64,000 nt of DNA from contig CM053251.1 in NCBI GenBank assembly GCA_028583405.1, positions 2,856,271-2,920,270 on the forward strand, written 5' to 3'. The position numbers were made by a program, and so were the translations under genes. The notes beneath the pieces were generated by a model, which worked only from the letters and a program-made list of their open reading frames with translations, had not been told where the DNA came from and ran no database searches. The DNA comes from Pogonophryne albipinna. Its lineage: Eukaryota > Chordata > Actinopteri > Perciformes > Artedidraconidae. Shown here in pieces: positions 34,033 to 45,708 of the stretch. Position 1 is the first letter of the stretch, and every line of letters begins with the position of its first letter.

Positions 34033-34200
34033 GACAAGTAGGGGTGTTGAAATTAATCGTTTCTACGATGCATCGCGATGCGGACGTGGACGATTCTGCA
34101 TCGATGCAGTGACAGAACATAATAGATTATAGTATAGTAACGTTGCTTCCTGAATTTCCGGCCGCGGCTTTACAATAAAGTTTTGTTTTCTGTCACTTGA
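34033..34200. mobile_element. hAT-like terminus
   Basis: TAGGGGTGTTGAAATTAATC followed by 'gtttctacgatgcatcgcgatgc' is a typical hAT left end in fish. No partner end or 8-bp duplication was identified. Confidence 0.5.
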
Positions 34201-34215
34201 ATATCTAATCGGTCG

Positions 34216-34500
34216 GTGACGCAGAAATCTCCTCACGACAGGTGGGAGCAGGCCTGGCAGGCCCCAATCGTGGTAAATCCTCCTCCGCACAGCAGCACAC
34301 GCCCGGTGGAAGCAGGCTCCAGCCCGAAGCGTGGAGCCACTCCGTCTCCCTGCAACGTCTCTGGGGTAAAATCCTCCTCAGCACAGCCGTACTCTACAGG
34401 TGGGAGCAGGTCTCCGCAGATTGCAGATCGCAGACAGGTGGAAAGCAGGCAGGAGCAGGTGGAGCCGCTCCGTCTCCGGGGGAAATCCACCTTTTGTTTT
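34216..34500 (+). repeat. Degenerate direct repeats upstream of the L1-like LINE
   Basis: Segments such as 'aggtgggagcagg' and 'cctcctc(c/a)gcacag' recur about every 130-160 bp. This resembles a repeated 5' UTR of an L1/Tx1-type LINE; position supports that but nothing proves it. Confidence 0.35.
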
Positions 34501-35735
34501 TTATCCAAGTTTATATGGCAGGTAAATCCACTAGGATGATCAACAACCCTACCAAGTTTGTATCTTGGAATGTAAAAGGAGTTAATAATGGAAGGTATAT
34601 TATTGTGGTAGGGCAGCTCTTTGCTAACCCAGTGATTTTAGTAAATGTTTATGCCCGAAATTACGATGACAGTAGTTTTAATACCTAGGCTTGACAATGG
34701 ATTTGTTATTATGGGAGGTGATTTTAACCTTGTACTGGACACGACCGTGGATAGGTCATCAAATTCCTCCCCTGAAATCTCTAATGCCACACTGTGGGAG
34801 TCCCTTAAAGTTTACCTCTGACGGCATATTATAGCTTACTCCTCTAGAATCAATAGAGACGAATATTCAGAGCTACAAGAGATATCCCATCAAATCGCGA
34901 TTATTGACTCAAAATATGTTCTATCTCCAACCCCAGATCTTTATAATGAGCGTCTGCTAACTGAATACAACCTTCTAACTACTGATGAGGCAACGCGTCT
35001 TATTTTGAAATCCAGGCATATTGTCTATGACTTTGGAGACAAAGCGAACAAGCTCCTGGCCCTGCAAGCTCGCCGCTCGGTCAGTTACTGAAATTCAGTC
35101 ACATACAGGAGAGACCCTGATAGATCATGAGGACATAAATGAAGCTTTTCTGCATTTCTATTCTAACCTTTATGCCTCAGAATGTAATGAGGACCCTGAG
35201 GTCTTCTTTCAAAATGTTACTCTTCCTACTGTGTCAGAGGAACAAAACATTAAATTGAGCGCAGATGTTTCAACTTCGGAAATAATTATGGCCAAACATC
35301 AATGCAAAACAATAAATCACCAGGCCCAGACGGATTCACTACTGAATTTTATAAAAAAGTTTACCACTCAACTAGCACCAATTCTTCAGACAATGTTTAA
35401 AGAAGCACTCTCTTCAGGCTCCCTTCCTATGACTTGACGACAAGCCTCTATCTCCCTATTTCCCTACTGAATGTAGACTTGCTGTCTAAGGTCCTGGCCA
35501 GACGTCTGGAAAATGTGATTCCAGATATGATATCTCCTGATCAGACAGGATTAATCCAGAACCGACAATCATATTCAAATTTGAGAAAACTATTTAATAT
35601 TGTCCACTCTGCCCGGTCACCAAACCCAGAGGTAGTAATATCACTCGATGCGGAAAAGGCCATTGACCGGGTTGAATGGAGATACCTATTCCTTGCCCAC
35701 CAAAAATGTGGCTTAAAAAAAAATAATTAAATTGC
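34501..35735 (+). mobile_element. L1/Tx1-like LINE fragment (EN + RT start)
   Basis: The plus strand reads an endonuclease start (FVSWNVKGVNN at about 34558), a piece with MGGDFNLVLDTTVDR (about 34710), then the RT N-terminal half: EDINEAFLHFYSNLYASECN, PGPDGF-like text, FKEALSSGSLPMT, ISPDQTGLIQNRQS, and VVISLDAEKAIDRVEW (about 35635). It ends at about 35735 before the catalytic YxDD. Several frameshifts and an internal deletion after about 34820 show decay. Confidence 0.8.
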
Positions 35736-35769
35736 GTGGATTAGACTTCTTCTCTCCCCTGGCTCCTAT

Positions 35770-36162
35770 AATCTGTTATAATTAACCTATGGATCAACCG
35801 ATTCAGCCGCGTTTCTTCTCGTTTTAATGCCAATGAACACGTCTTTTGATCAGATTGACAGCTACGGTGAGACAATCTCCCGTAAAAGGTACGTGTTGTG
35901 ATGTCTGTGTTTGCTTCCCCTGTCGCGAGATCGGATCGCTTAGATATTATACTTAAATAATCTGTGGAGTCTCAGCTTTAATCGGATATATTGTATGTGC
36001 AGTTTCGATAAGTAATAAGGGTATCTTTATTTTGAATTATGTGCTAAAGTGTGGCAGCATTTTTTTTTTTTAAATGAATAAAACCGCACGTCCCTGCGGT
36101 GTGAATATCGCGCATGCGCATATCGCGGTTATCGCCATGACACGATATATCGTTCAGCCCTA
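35770..36162. mobile_element. hAT-like right end
   Basis: Ends 'gacacgatatatcgttcagccct' and 'a', the reverse of a fish hAT terminus TAGGGCTGAACGATATATCG. The left boundary is uncertain and no coding part is seen. Confidence 0.45.
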
Positions 36163-37002
36163 CTCCTCAGTGCACACAAAAACATAACTTGGAGAAATAA
36201 ATAAATACGGAAATGTTATTGATCACCCCTCGATTATGTTCCCTTGTTAAGAAATATATTCTCATAAATGATGCGGTAAACAGAAGGACATAATTACTTT
36301 AAACTGATGCCGTTTTGCATTTCTATAGGTTGTATAGATACGAGCATGGTTTTATATACCATCATGTTTAATGCCGTTCGCCAATACTGCGCACAGCTGA
36401 TCGACAGCTGGGACACAAACCACCAAATACAAACAAATAATTCAGATCCAGTCGTCATGACTCCACTCCGGAGGTATTCCCCGGTCATTTCTTACAGTTT
36501 CTCATCAAGGGGGTGTCTCCTGTCCCCGGTACAAACACACTGCCTGAGGAAGGTTAGGCTATGTGTATTTTTTTTGTCATTAACATTTTTCGGACCAGTT
36601 ATTTATTTATTTTGGTGACGATCCGATCTCCATGCTGCTACTCTGTTCAAACGGCATCCACCAAACAATGTGATTTATCTCAAGCTCCCCAAACTAACCA
36701 AAATCTGACACGGTGTGAAATGTCTTTTTTAGCTGTTCTGTCGTCTTTTCCTGCAATTTTCTTCCTGCAGTCAGTCAAAATGAATATTAATACGTGGCGT
36801 TTCTTTGACTATTTATAGGAAAATATGGGCATTACGTGAAGCCCGCAAAAGCTGCACCGCATTTCGAGTTGATTGTGATTTTTAAAAGGGAAACCGGTAC
36901 GCAGTGTTTTATAAATCCTAAAATGTCTGTGCATATTTATTTGCTTTGTCCTACGTAAGCAACCGTCCCACGTGAATCCTACGCAAGGCTTTATAAATGA
37001 GG
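36163..37002. other. Spacer without recognised gene
   Basis: The 36900-37000 part ('ttataaatgaggcccc') resembles a dispersed fish DNA repeat end. Otherwise nothing was identified. Confidence 0.35.
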
Positions 37003-37004
37003 CC

Positions 37005-37118
37005 CCTGAACATCAGCAGGAGAGGACTCTTTAAAGTAGAGACACTAAATGCTGATATACACCTGAACATCAGCAGGAGAGGACTCTTTAAAGTAGAGAC
37101 ACTACATACTGATGTACA
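37005..37118. repeat. 57-bp tandem duplication
   Basis: Two adjacent copies of a unit starting CCTGAACATCAGCAGGAGAG, period 57 bp, with a few differences, and the start of a third at 37119. Confidence 0.85.
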
Positions 37119-37281
37119 CCTGAACCCATATCTAAATGTAAGAGAATAAACCCGACAATGCTCAAGTTTGTTTTTCTCATTAAATAAAAGTACAGGTTTA
37201 AAATCCTTATATAACATAAATGTACCCCAGTGTAAGGGATAACAGTGTTAGAAATATATTGTGATGAAGTGAACACTGACC

Positions 37282-37339
37282 GGAGTTCTGGGGGTCTCTT
37301 TGTTCTCCATGTTGTTCTCAGTGCTCTTTCTGTGTCTCT
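37282..37339 (-). other. Possible small 5' exon, minus strand
   Basis: A cttatttcag acceptor is followed by 27 non-coding bases, ATGGAGAACAAAGAGACCCC, and a CCG|GTCAGT donor, giving MENKETPRTP. Sequence at 38035-38140 could supply a non-coding first exon. Nothing downstream in the window continues it, so this may be coincidence. Confidence 0.2.
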
Positions 37340-37402
37340 GAAATAAGTATTAACACTACGGTCAACACAAAACCAATCTAAAGCTAAGAAGTAGCTTAAC
37401 AG

Positions 37403-38010
37403 CAGAGGTGGGAAGTACATTTACTCAAGTACTGTACTTAAGTACAACTATAGAGGTACTTGTATTTTACTTGAGTACATTGTATGCTACTTTTATGGTG
37501 TACTTTTACTCCACTACATGTATGTAATACCTTTAGTTACTTACTTCACAGATGTGGATGAATGATGTGAAATATAATCAAGTGTTAAATCAGACTTTAG
37601 TTCCATCTGGAGTAAATTCACAAGCTACCCTGCAGTATACAAAGTCATTCAAACTAGCTGCACCTTTACCAGCTTTGAGAACACTTTAATGATCAATCAT
37701 TATAAAACTTATCATATATATTATTCTGAAATGGACCAATCTGCACAACGACTACTTTTACTTTTGCTACGTTAACTATATGTTAATGATGATTTTGTTT
37801 ATTATTACTTTTGGTACTTTGACTCTATTTTGATGTTACTTTTACTCAAGTACAAGATCTGAGTAAAGTAGTCAGTATTATTATCAGTAACAAAAGTACT
37901 CGGTATTATAGTAAAAGTAATCAGTATTATCAGTACTAAAAGCACTCAGTATTATCAGTAGTAAAAGTGCACAGTATTATAATAAAAGTACTCAGTATTA
38001 CCCAGTGTTT
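37403..38010. mobile_element. Tol2-like hAT repeat (AGTA-rich), left end
   Basis: Starts CAGAGGTGGGAAGTAC, the hAT/Tol2-type terminus, and continues with many AAGTAC/GTACTT words and later 'aaaagtactcagtattat' units. The reverse-oriented end of the same family is at about 63640-63657. No right end here and no coding. Confidence 0.6.
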
Positions 38011-38312
38011 CTGCTCCTCGTTGTTCTACGGTTTGTTGATGTACACCGACTAGCATTAGCCACCTAGCATGAAGCAGCTAGCAGCCGGGTGAAGAGGTGG
38101 AATTGTTCTAAAGCTCATCTCGTCTCTTCTTCTCCTGAGAGAAACGGGTTATATTCTAATATATGATAGATATATATTAATGAACGCTGATAGAGACTCC
38201 GACTGCTGGATTGTTTACCAGAACTGGAGACTGCCTGAGATCATGGTAGAGAGCAGAAGTAACCGGATGTGGGCCCACAGAGCATCTTCTTCTTCTTCTT
38301 CTTCTTCAGTGT

Positions 38313-40260
38313 TTATTGGCGGTTGGCAAACCAACTTGTCGGTGCATTACCGCCACCAACTGGACTGGAGTGTGGACAAGAGACTATGCAGAAAACAAGA
38401 AACAAAAGAAACAAAACAAAGAACCAAAACTCTAGATTATTTTTAAATGTATCAATTTCTCTTAGAAACGTAATAATCTCACAATATATATTGCCTGATT
38501 TTTTCCCTAACAGCCCTGATAGCGACAAGTCATGGAATTTTGCTTTCTTCAGTGTGTGGAAAAGCACATTTCTCTGGGTATTATATTTCCTGCAAAGCAG
38601 TAAAACATACCCAACAGTTTCTGGCTGGCTACAGTGTATACACTTTCCGGTTGGATGCTTTCCTATTATACTTAATGTATGATTGAGACCTGCATGACCT
38701 ATTCTCATCCGAGAAATTACGTTTTCCTCCCTTCTTTTAAACCAGTGGTTCTCAACTGGTGGGTCGCGACCCAGTTTCGAGTGGGTCGCGGATGTGTGAG
38801 TGAAGAAAAAAAAATTGGGAAAAAAATAAATTGGAATTATTATTTTTTTGGGGGAAAAGTCAAACTTTTATTTTGAAGGCCCGATTTTCTAACGCTGTGC
38901 ATGCAGTCGGCGTTGGACTGGAAGTACCGGAGACCATAAACGGGTTTGAAAACTTCTGTCACATAGTGATCATCTTCTCAATAAAATATCTTTGCTGATG
39001 TTTTTTCGAGTCTTCTGGCCAATCAGAATCAAGATTGTTGCCGGAAGTCCCCACGGAGAATAACTTTGCGGTAGAACTATTCTTTATACATCCATGGTTA
39101 CAACTTCAGATAGAAATGAACACATAATGAAATATGACCCCCGGTCTGATGACTGACAGGTCACAGAACAATGGGAGCTATCTACCCTTACCCACAATTT
39201 AAAGTAAGTCACACAGACTATCTCCTCTTTACTCTTCTCGCAGCAAGATGTCAGAACAAAGTGAAAAACAAACAATGGCATAAAATATTATTAATATGTC
39301 GGGTAGGAATAGATTTATTTATTTTCTTCTCAGTCTACCAGAATGCATAGTTTATGTTAGTATTTCTAAAAATCTCCTGGGGGAGCATCCCCCCAGACCC
39401 CCCTGCTGGGGTTAGGTTTTCAGCATGCGTGGCTTTTTATATAGTTCAGCTTTGATTCCATCATCTCATTAAACCTTTTTAAAAAGCATACTTTAGTTCT
39501 GTGAAGGGATATAAGAGATATGTGCACTGTACTTCACTTTTATTAATATTGTATGCTGAAAAGCGTATATATTACAGCACGTTTTTTTGTTGAATAGATT
39601 TGAGTGCTTCAAAATGTTGGGTCGCGATGTATTGACCAAGTAAAAAGTGAGTCCTGAGGCCTGACCAGTTGAGAACCACTGCTTTAAACCCTACCTTCCT
39701 TCCATCCCCCACATACCTTTGAATTTTATAAAGATGTCTTCCTGTATCACTAAGGTCCCAATTTTCTTGCCATGTTGTTTGTGCATATTTCTGTATGAAT
39801 GTTTTAACCTCCGCTTTGCTGAGTGGAACTTCTATGTCTATGTTCATAATTCTGAGTGTTTGTTTGGCCAGAGTATCCACCTGTTCATTACCCTCCACAC
39901 CAACATGAGCAGGAACCCGGATGAAACGAGTTGCTATGCCTTTGATTTGCATTTTATATAAAATTAGAAATATTTCATTTATTATGTCCATTCTAAATGA
40001 AGATCTGCCTGATCGTATACTCGATAATGCTGAAAAGCTGTCAGATGCAATTACACTGTTATGTATTTCTTTCTCCTCTATCCATTTCAATGACAACACC
40101 AATGCCAACAACTCTGTGGTGTATACTGACACATGGTCTGTTACCCTTTTCTTTATATGTGTATTACTCACTGGGATATAAACTGCTGCCCCTGCACGCC
40201 CTGTCTCTGGATCTTTGGAACCATCTGTAAATATGATTGTTGAGTCTGAGTGATATCTTG
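38313..40260 (-). pseudogene. Nimbus-like LINE: RNase H and C-terminus
   Basis: The minus frame contains an RNase H with FTDGSKDPETG (about 40200-40240), TTELLALVLSLKWIEE (acidic second residue), VIASDSFSALSS and VPAHVGVEGNEQVDTLAK, so the four catalytic acids look present. After the hAT insertion, the C-terminal segment (RMRIGHAGLNHTLS, then CIHCSQPETVGYVLLLC) has a Cys/His motif typical of this clade. RNase H would degrade the RNA strand during target-primed reverse transcription. The reading frame is lost between 40164 and 40520 and at the hAT. Confidence 0.8.
38743..39681. mobile_element. hAT non-autonomous element in the LINE
   Basis: Termini CAGTGGTTCTCAACTGG and GTTGAGAACCACTG are inverted repeats. 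The flanks TTTTAAAC (38735-38742) and CTTTAAAC (39682-39689) match at 7 of 8 bases. 939 bp, no transposase. Removing it rejoins the LINE C-terminus. Confidence 0.9.
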
Positions 40261-40464
40261 CAAAAATAATTCTGGACTATGCGCCATACTGGTAGTCCTT
40301 TCTTTTCCTTTAACTCCTTTTGTATATTGAGGTCTACACTTGACAATGGGAACAACCAGGGTGGAATGGACGAGATTGGAACTGTGGGGCAATACTGTAT
40401 TTGATTCAAACCTATACTTGCTGCTTTAACATCGCCAATCCATCCAAAACTTGTTAAATGTGAC

Positions 40465-42154
40465 TCATTGTGCTCCCAGCAGTCTTTCAAAAATACTTTT
40501 CGCAGGATGACTATCACTATGCCCCTGAAGGTTTACCCAGTATGCCAACATTAACTTCACTCTTCTTATCCTTAAAGGCATTTCTCCCATTTCCACCGGT
40601 ATTGCTGATACTGGAGATGTTTTAAAAGCTCCACTACATATTCTCAGGGTCTGAACTCGTAGGACATCCAGCTTTTTAAGGTTTGATTCTGCTGCTGCCA
40701 TGAACGCTATACACCCATAATCGAATACAGGTCTCATGAGTGCCCAATATATATTCCGAAGTGATGACCAACTCGCTCCCCACTCCCACCAAACACCGAA
40801 GTACATTGTTGACCTTTTTACATTTATTTTGAACTTTTCCTATATGATTGCTCCATGTTAGCTTTCCGTCAAACCAAACACCAAGAAATCTTATTGTATT
40901 AACCTGTTCAAGAGGTTGCTCATACAATTTTAACGATATAGGAGCAATGTTATGCCGTTTTGTAAAACAAATGACCTGCGTCTTAGCTACTGACAATTTG
41001 AATCCCCATTTATTTGTCCATTTCTCCACTTCAACTATTGCAGCTTGTATTTCTTTCCAACATGTGCTACATTGCGGCCTTTTGCCCACAAAGCCCCATC
41101 ACCTGCATACAAAGATTTTCCCACACTTGGATGAACTTGATTAAAAATGTCATGTATCATTATATTGAATAGCAACGGACTACATACACTACCTTGCGGA
41201 GTACCATTTTCAACAGCATAAACACTTGAATATTCTGCACCTACTCTTACTTGTATTTTCCTGTCCAGTAAAAAATTCATAACCCAATTATATGCTTTAC
41301 CACCAATTCCCAATGATTTTAACTTGATTAGTAGTCCTTCCTTCCAGAGCATGTCATAAGCCTTTTCAATATCAAAGAAGACTGCAATCACTACTTCCTT
41401 ATTGGTCTGTGCTTTCCTGATGTCTGATTCTAAGCACAATATAGAATCCATTGTATTCCGACCCCTACGGAACCCACTTTGATATGGGGACAAAAGAGCT
41501 TTACTTTCTAAGATATATGTTAACCTTTCTGTAACCATTCTTTCCATGATTTTGCATAAATGAGATGTCAGGGCAATAGGTCTGTAGCTAGATGGATCTG
41601 AAGGGTCTTTCCCTGGCTTTAGGATGGGCACTATTATCGCTTGTTTCCACTCTGAAGGAAGTTGGCCAGAATCCCACACCCTATTAAACAACCTTAACAC
41701 AATGACTAGAGTGTTATCTGTCATGTGTTCCAACATTTTGTAACAAACACCATCTTTCCCAGGAGTGGTTTGACGAGCACTAATAATTGCTCTTCTCAAC
41801 TCAAACATACTAAAATGCAGGTCCAACTGATCCCCTAACAATTCAACTCTATCCAATATTCTCGGGTTTTCCATTAGTGTATTATTTCTGCACTGCCTGG
41901 CTTCCTCTGTAAGGTTATCTGAACTATGAACTTTCTTAAATGTTTGAGCTAGAAGTTCCACCTTTCCTAAGTTTGTGACAGCCATTATGTCCCTCATAAT
42001 TCCTTCGAATTCCCCCCATTCTCCTAATCATGCCCCAAACATCTGCAAGCTGTACTTCTCTTCCAATACTATTGCAATATTGCCTCCAAAAAGTGCGTTT
42101 TTGCGTTCTTATTGTTCTCCTTACTATAGCCTGGGCCCTTTTATACTGATTCAA
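40465..42154 (-). pseudogene. Nimbus-like LINE reverse transcriptase, YAGD
   Basis: The longest frame (41035-41997, 320 residues) covers RT motifs: TPGKDGVCYKMLEH, WKQAIIVPILKPGKDPSDPS, SSYRPIALTSHLCKIMERM, FFDIEKAYDMLW, NGTPQGSVCSPLLFNI. The catalytic box reads SLYAGDGALW where YADD is expected, so one metal-binding Asp is replaced by Gly. Frameshifts near 41060 and 40690 move the thumb (KWGFKLSVAKTQVICFTKRH, FLGVWFDGKLTW) and connection (VFDYGCIAFMAAAESNLKKL) into other frames. It cannot be active. Confidence 0.85.
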
Positions 42155-42248
42155 AGCTTCCTGAGAATGGAGATTTTTGAGTTGCCTGAATGCTTTATTT
42201 CTGTCTTTAATGGATTTTCTACATTCACTATTCCACCAGGGAACACTC

Positions 42249-42376
42249 TCAACCCTGTCTCCTAAAAATTACGTTCCCACAGAACTAAACTGCATTCTCA
42301 ATTACGTTTAGCTAGAAACGTATTTTCTCCCACGTTACGTTTGTTATGAACGTATCTCAAATACGTTTATTTTCTA
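42249..42376. repeat. 128-bp dispersed repeat, copy 2
   Basis: Near-identical to 17052-17179 (about two differences). It abuts the LINE's N-terminal coding sequence, where the expected LINE continuation is lost. Confidence 0.85.
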
Positions 42377-42479
42377 AATACACAAAACAGCAAATATCAT
42401 ACATTAATAATTGTGTATTAGTTCTATCTTTATAGAGAACATTATATATTTAGAATCAGATTTTGAGACAGTGAGCAGC

Positions 42480-43160
42480 TGGGAAAGTCACATCGCCATG
42501 GGGCACAAACAGTTGCTATGACATGATGTTTTCTTCGCATTCTCAGGCATTCCATAAGGAGGGTCAGGAACTCACGCTTGGGACCACCAGTGTCCACTCC
42601 ATCCTCAGTGTGTCCCTCATCATCAGTGAACTTAACTGACGTTGAATGAGAGGGGTCGAATGAGAGGGGTCGAATGAGGCACCTTTGAAGCCGCGGATTT
42701 CTCCATCCCACACATTGGCTCTATTAATATTGAACCTGCTGCAAGATGTATTTGTTATTTTTGCAGAGAGTTCTGCAACAATGTCCTCCGCAGTCAGGTA
42801 TTCTGTGCTGGGAAAGACAAAGTGATGTGTCGTAATATTAAATGATGAAGCTAGTAGAAGATTTACAGTATAGAATAGAATAATTAAGTGGTAATAGTGA
42901 CAATTTATACCGTTGCTCCATTTTGTCTTCTGGCTCAGACTGGCTATCAAAAATGATAGGTGCATACACATTTGTGTAGTTGCTGCAGTGAGAAGACAGT
43001 TGAATAATTATTTTCAAATACATAATATATGCATGACAGTCATATTTACAAAAGGATGTCGATCCTCTTCCTGTATTTTTTTCAATACATTGGGTTCTAA
43101 ACTGACAGCAACACTTTTGTCATACTCCTGCACAATCCTTGTAAACAGTTGAAATGGATA
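42480..43160 (-). pseudogene. G2E3-like HECT ubiquitin-ligase fragment
   Basis: The minus strand has an exon at 42982-42911 (NYTNVYAPIIFDSQSEPEDK) with an acceptor tctcactgcag and donor caacg|gtataa. A second starts at 42807 after a gtctttcccag acceptor. The latter encodes [34 protein letters not shown] and, in the next frame, [20 protein letters not shown] then [11 protein letters not shown], the start of a HECT domain as in G2/M-phase-specific E3 ligase-like proteins of fish. A 14-bp tandem duplication (near 42650) shifts the frame, and homology ends at about 42560, so the catalytic Cys lobe is missing. An upstream candidate exon (QLFTRIVQEYDKSVAVSLEP, about 43040-43150) is less certain. 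HECT enzymes pass ubiquitin to substrates; this copy cannot. Confidence 0.7.
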
Positions 43161-43700
43161 CAAGAGACAATATCTGATCTTTGAAATATATTTGTGGGTG
43201 TTTTTTGTATCGTCTTCACTAAGATGTCAGATGTTGTGGGTGTAATTTGGAAATGTATAAAAGTATAATTGTTCTGCTTCCTGGGAATGTTACCCACTGT
43301 GATTGGAGGCTATACAAACAAACACATGTACAAATAAAGATACACACCAAACAACTGTGTCACGATGCAACTGTCAACATTGCTAACCAGGGCAAAAAAG
43401 TTATGTACACTCCTGGTCATGTGATCTTTGCTGTTATGTTCACCATTGGTAGTCCCTCCGGCCAGCAGGGGCTAGGGTAGAGCAGTAACAGCCTGGATGA
43501 CAGGGTGGTCTATAGGCACTGCATTACTTGAGAAGTTTCTTGTGAGAAGTTTGGCTGACATGGTCCCTTATGTGTTGCTGTTCATGAACTTAACTTATAA
43601 TAAAGATTATTGTGTTACCTGAAATCTGCCTGCTCCCCGTGTGTGTGGGTTAATTGGGGGATTAAAAGAACTGGGTGCCAGCCAGTGGGCCATTACATGG
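43161..43700. other. Spacer, possible LTR-like sequence
   Basis: 43431-43697 begins TGTTATGTTC, carries an 'aataaag' signal near 43601 and ends GGGCCATTACA, which is LTR-like. Flanking bases show no duplication, so this is only a possibility. Confidence 0.25.
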
Positions 43701-43715
43701 AGGGCTCACTGGCAA

Positions 43716-43790
43716 CACATGCACCCTTTAGGCCTGATGGTCAAACAGCTTCAACTGTTATGCTGCAAATAACTCTTCAACTGACTTCAG
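43716..43790. repeat. Long inverted repeat, left arm
   Basis: About 70 bp (TAGGCCTGATGGTCAAACAG... AACTCTTCAACTGACTTCA) pairs at roughly 85% with the reverse complement of 44827-44900. The arms bracket about 1 kb. The family was not identified. Confidence 0.75.
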
Positions 43791-43995
43791 TTTCCTCAAA
43801 GTTTTTCATTGTTGTTTTAATAAATGTCTTACAGGAAGCCTTTTTCTGGTGTTTACATCCTTATTGATGAGTCAACAATAAAGCAGTTTGGTGTTTATGG
43901 TCATTAGTATGTGTTGATTGGTTCATGTTTGTAGCATTTTTAATGAAGTTTTTTGAAAATGGCAAACAAGTCAATCAGATTTCTGTGTCTTACTT

Positions 43996-44538
43996 ATACC
44001 TCATTCACACCAACGCAACTCCGGTTTAAGCTCCGTGCTAGAGCTTTTCAGGTTCAGAACCGGTTCTTCGGTTTAGCTCCGGCTCTTTTCACACCGCCCA
44101 GAGTCCGACTGGTGCTGCGTCATGATGTAACCGTTTACGTGCCTGCTTCATAAAGCCAAATCGCGCGGAAACCCCTCACAGCTGACACCGACAACAACAA
44201 CAATGGCCGATTGTGCTCCAGCTTCCTCTGTACCTCTTCGGAAGACCAGATTCCCACCAGGTAGCTGGTCTCCTTCAGTGGACCACTGCTGCTTGTTAGG
44301 TTTCTCCATCGTTGTGTACAAACTGGATAAAACGCAGCTTTTTGTTGTTGTTCAGGAGTTGATCCCGCCCCTGCCCCTGCCCGCCTCGACGTAAGCGTGA
44401 CGTATGTGGTGCTTTTGCTCTGGCCTGACAATTTTTTGGTGCTCGAAATGAACCGGATTCCGGAGCTAAGAGGCTGCTCCGCTGCGGTGTGAACAGGAAA
44501 ACCCGGTGTTTTTCAAGCTCCAGCTCCGAATGAGGTAT
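43996..44538. mobile_element. Possible Harbinger-type MITE
   Basis: Ends 'ttatacctcattcacacc' and 'gctccgaatgaggtatgag' share an inverted ATACCTCATTC. The interior has inverted GC-rich 'agctccg' words (GGTTTAGCTCCGGCTC; GAATTCCGGAGCTAAG-like). 543 bp, non-coding; the target duplication is unclear. It lies inside the long inverted repeat. Confidence 0.5.
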
Positions 44539-44826
44539 GAGAGAACTGTGTGCAGTGTTTTTTCAAAAAGTGCCAAGTTGAATTGCATATTGGGTTCAGA
44601 GCTGAAAATGTGTTTTAGAGTTTTGGAGATTTGAGTTGAGGTTTTGCTTTTTTCACTGTGAGTTTAAATAATTATGCTTTATGTAAAATGTGTGTGTGTT
44701 AGCTACTTTAAAAAAACGGTAACAACAACAATGGATATATGGACAGCAGCAAGAGGGAGAGGTAGAGGGAGGATGAGAGAGAGGGAGGATAAGAGAGAGG
44801 GAGGATGAGGGGAGAGAGGGAGGATG

Positions 44827-44900
44827 AAATGAAGTCAGTTGAAGAGTTATCTGCAGCATAATGGTTGGAGCTGTATGACCGTCAGGCCTATATGTGATGC
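44827..44900. repeat. Long inverted repeat, right arm
   Basis: Reverse complement partner of 43716-43790. A GA-rich low-complexity tract (44740-44825) precedes it. Confidence 0.75.
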
Positions 44901-45495
44901 TTCTTCTGCAGGTGGATAAGGGGCTGTGGTCAGACCCAGGTGGTAAAATACAGAGTATTTTCCTTTCCTCTGCTTTTTTTGTAAAAACATTTTGTTGTAT
45001 TTATTTTTCCTCAAAGTTTTCAATTTACTGTATTTGACAAAGGCATCCTTGTTGTTGACATACCTGCAACTATGAGTTCTGCATGAATGTTGCACCAATT
45101 TGTTTTGGAGAAAAACAAAAGTGTAACAGCAGTATATGTGTTTCTACACACATTTTTTGTAGACTTCAACAATCTTTACACGCCATAAAAGATGAGTGTG
45201 CTTTAGATTGAGCCCCACAGTGTGTAATTGGTTGGGCAAAGAGTCTGGTACTTTGAATGAAGTGTGCCATTAGCACAGTTTGGTTTTGGTAAGTGTTAGT
45301 GTAGTTTTGAGTGCAGTGCTCCCTTCTGCAGGGTAAATGAGGTGTTTTGCACTTTGTGTGTGGTTTTGTGAATTGTGTTTAGTGTTTTGAGAAAATAAGC
45401 CCTGCTTTAAAAAAACGTGTTTTAGCACAACTTTAATGTAAGTGGAGTTTTTAAGCTTGCTGTGTGATGTATGCTAATATGATGTGTGAACACCA

Positions 45496-45708
45496 CCCTT
45501 CCTGTTCTCTAAAACATACTCTCTGGTTGCTTCACACTTCCTGTCATGTCTGTGGGTTAGCTGCTGTATTTAAACAGTACATCTTTTAGAAGAAGCCTCA
45601 TACAGCTTCGAGTGTTACTGAGACACAGTTCCCTCCGTCACGGAGTGCGAGGGTGTAGGCTGATTTATCAACCACACACTTCAAATTCTGCTTTAACTGC
45701 TGTTATTG
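45496..45708 (+). promoter_or_regulatory. Candidate promoter and non-coding exon 1 of the integrin gene
   Basis: Two ETS/PU.1-like cores (CCCTTCCTGTTC at 45496, CACTTCCTGTC at 45535) precede a TATTTAAA box (45567-45574). A non-coding segment follows, ending at ATTG|GTAAGT (45709). Known beta-2 integrin genes have a non-coding first exon and PU.1-driven promoters, so this fits as the 5' end of the gene whose coding exons start at 54081. Linking them across 8.4 kb is inference. Confidence 0.35.

Larger units (their letters stand above)
38290..42248 (-). mobile_element. Nimbus/I-clade LINE, split by a hAT
   Basis: The minus-strand LINE starts with a (GAA)n tail at 38288-38311 and has RNase H and RT domains in the I-clade order. 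It is cut at its 5' side at 42248 by the 128-bp repeat. A hAT (38743-39681) interrupts the region C-terminal to RNase H. It has at least three frameshifts. Confidence 0.85.

Noticed and set aside
34033..36162. A single hAT carrying the L1-like LINE
   Set aside because: The two ends belong to different hAT families by sequence and have no matching 8-bp flanks, so they are treated as separate fragments.
43431..43697. Solo LTR
   Set aside because: It starts TG and ends CA with a poly-A-like signal, but the flanking 5 bases do not match and no second copy exists in the window. Left as a possibility only.
44653..44859. Ser/Pro-rich minus frame as a gene
   Set aside because: It is translation of a GA-rich low-complexity tract.
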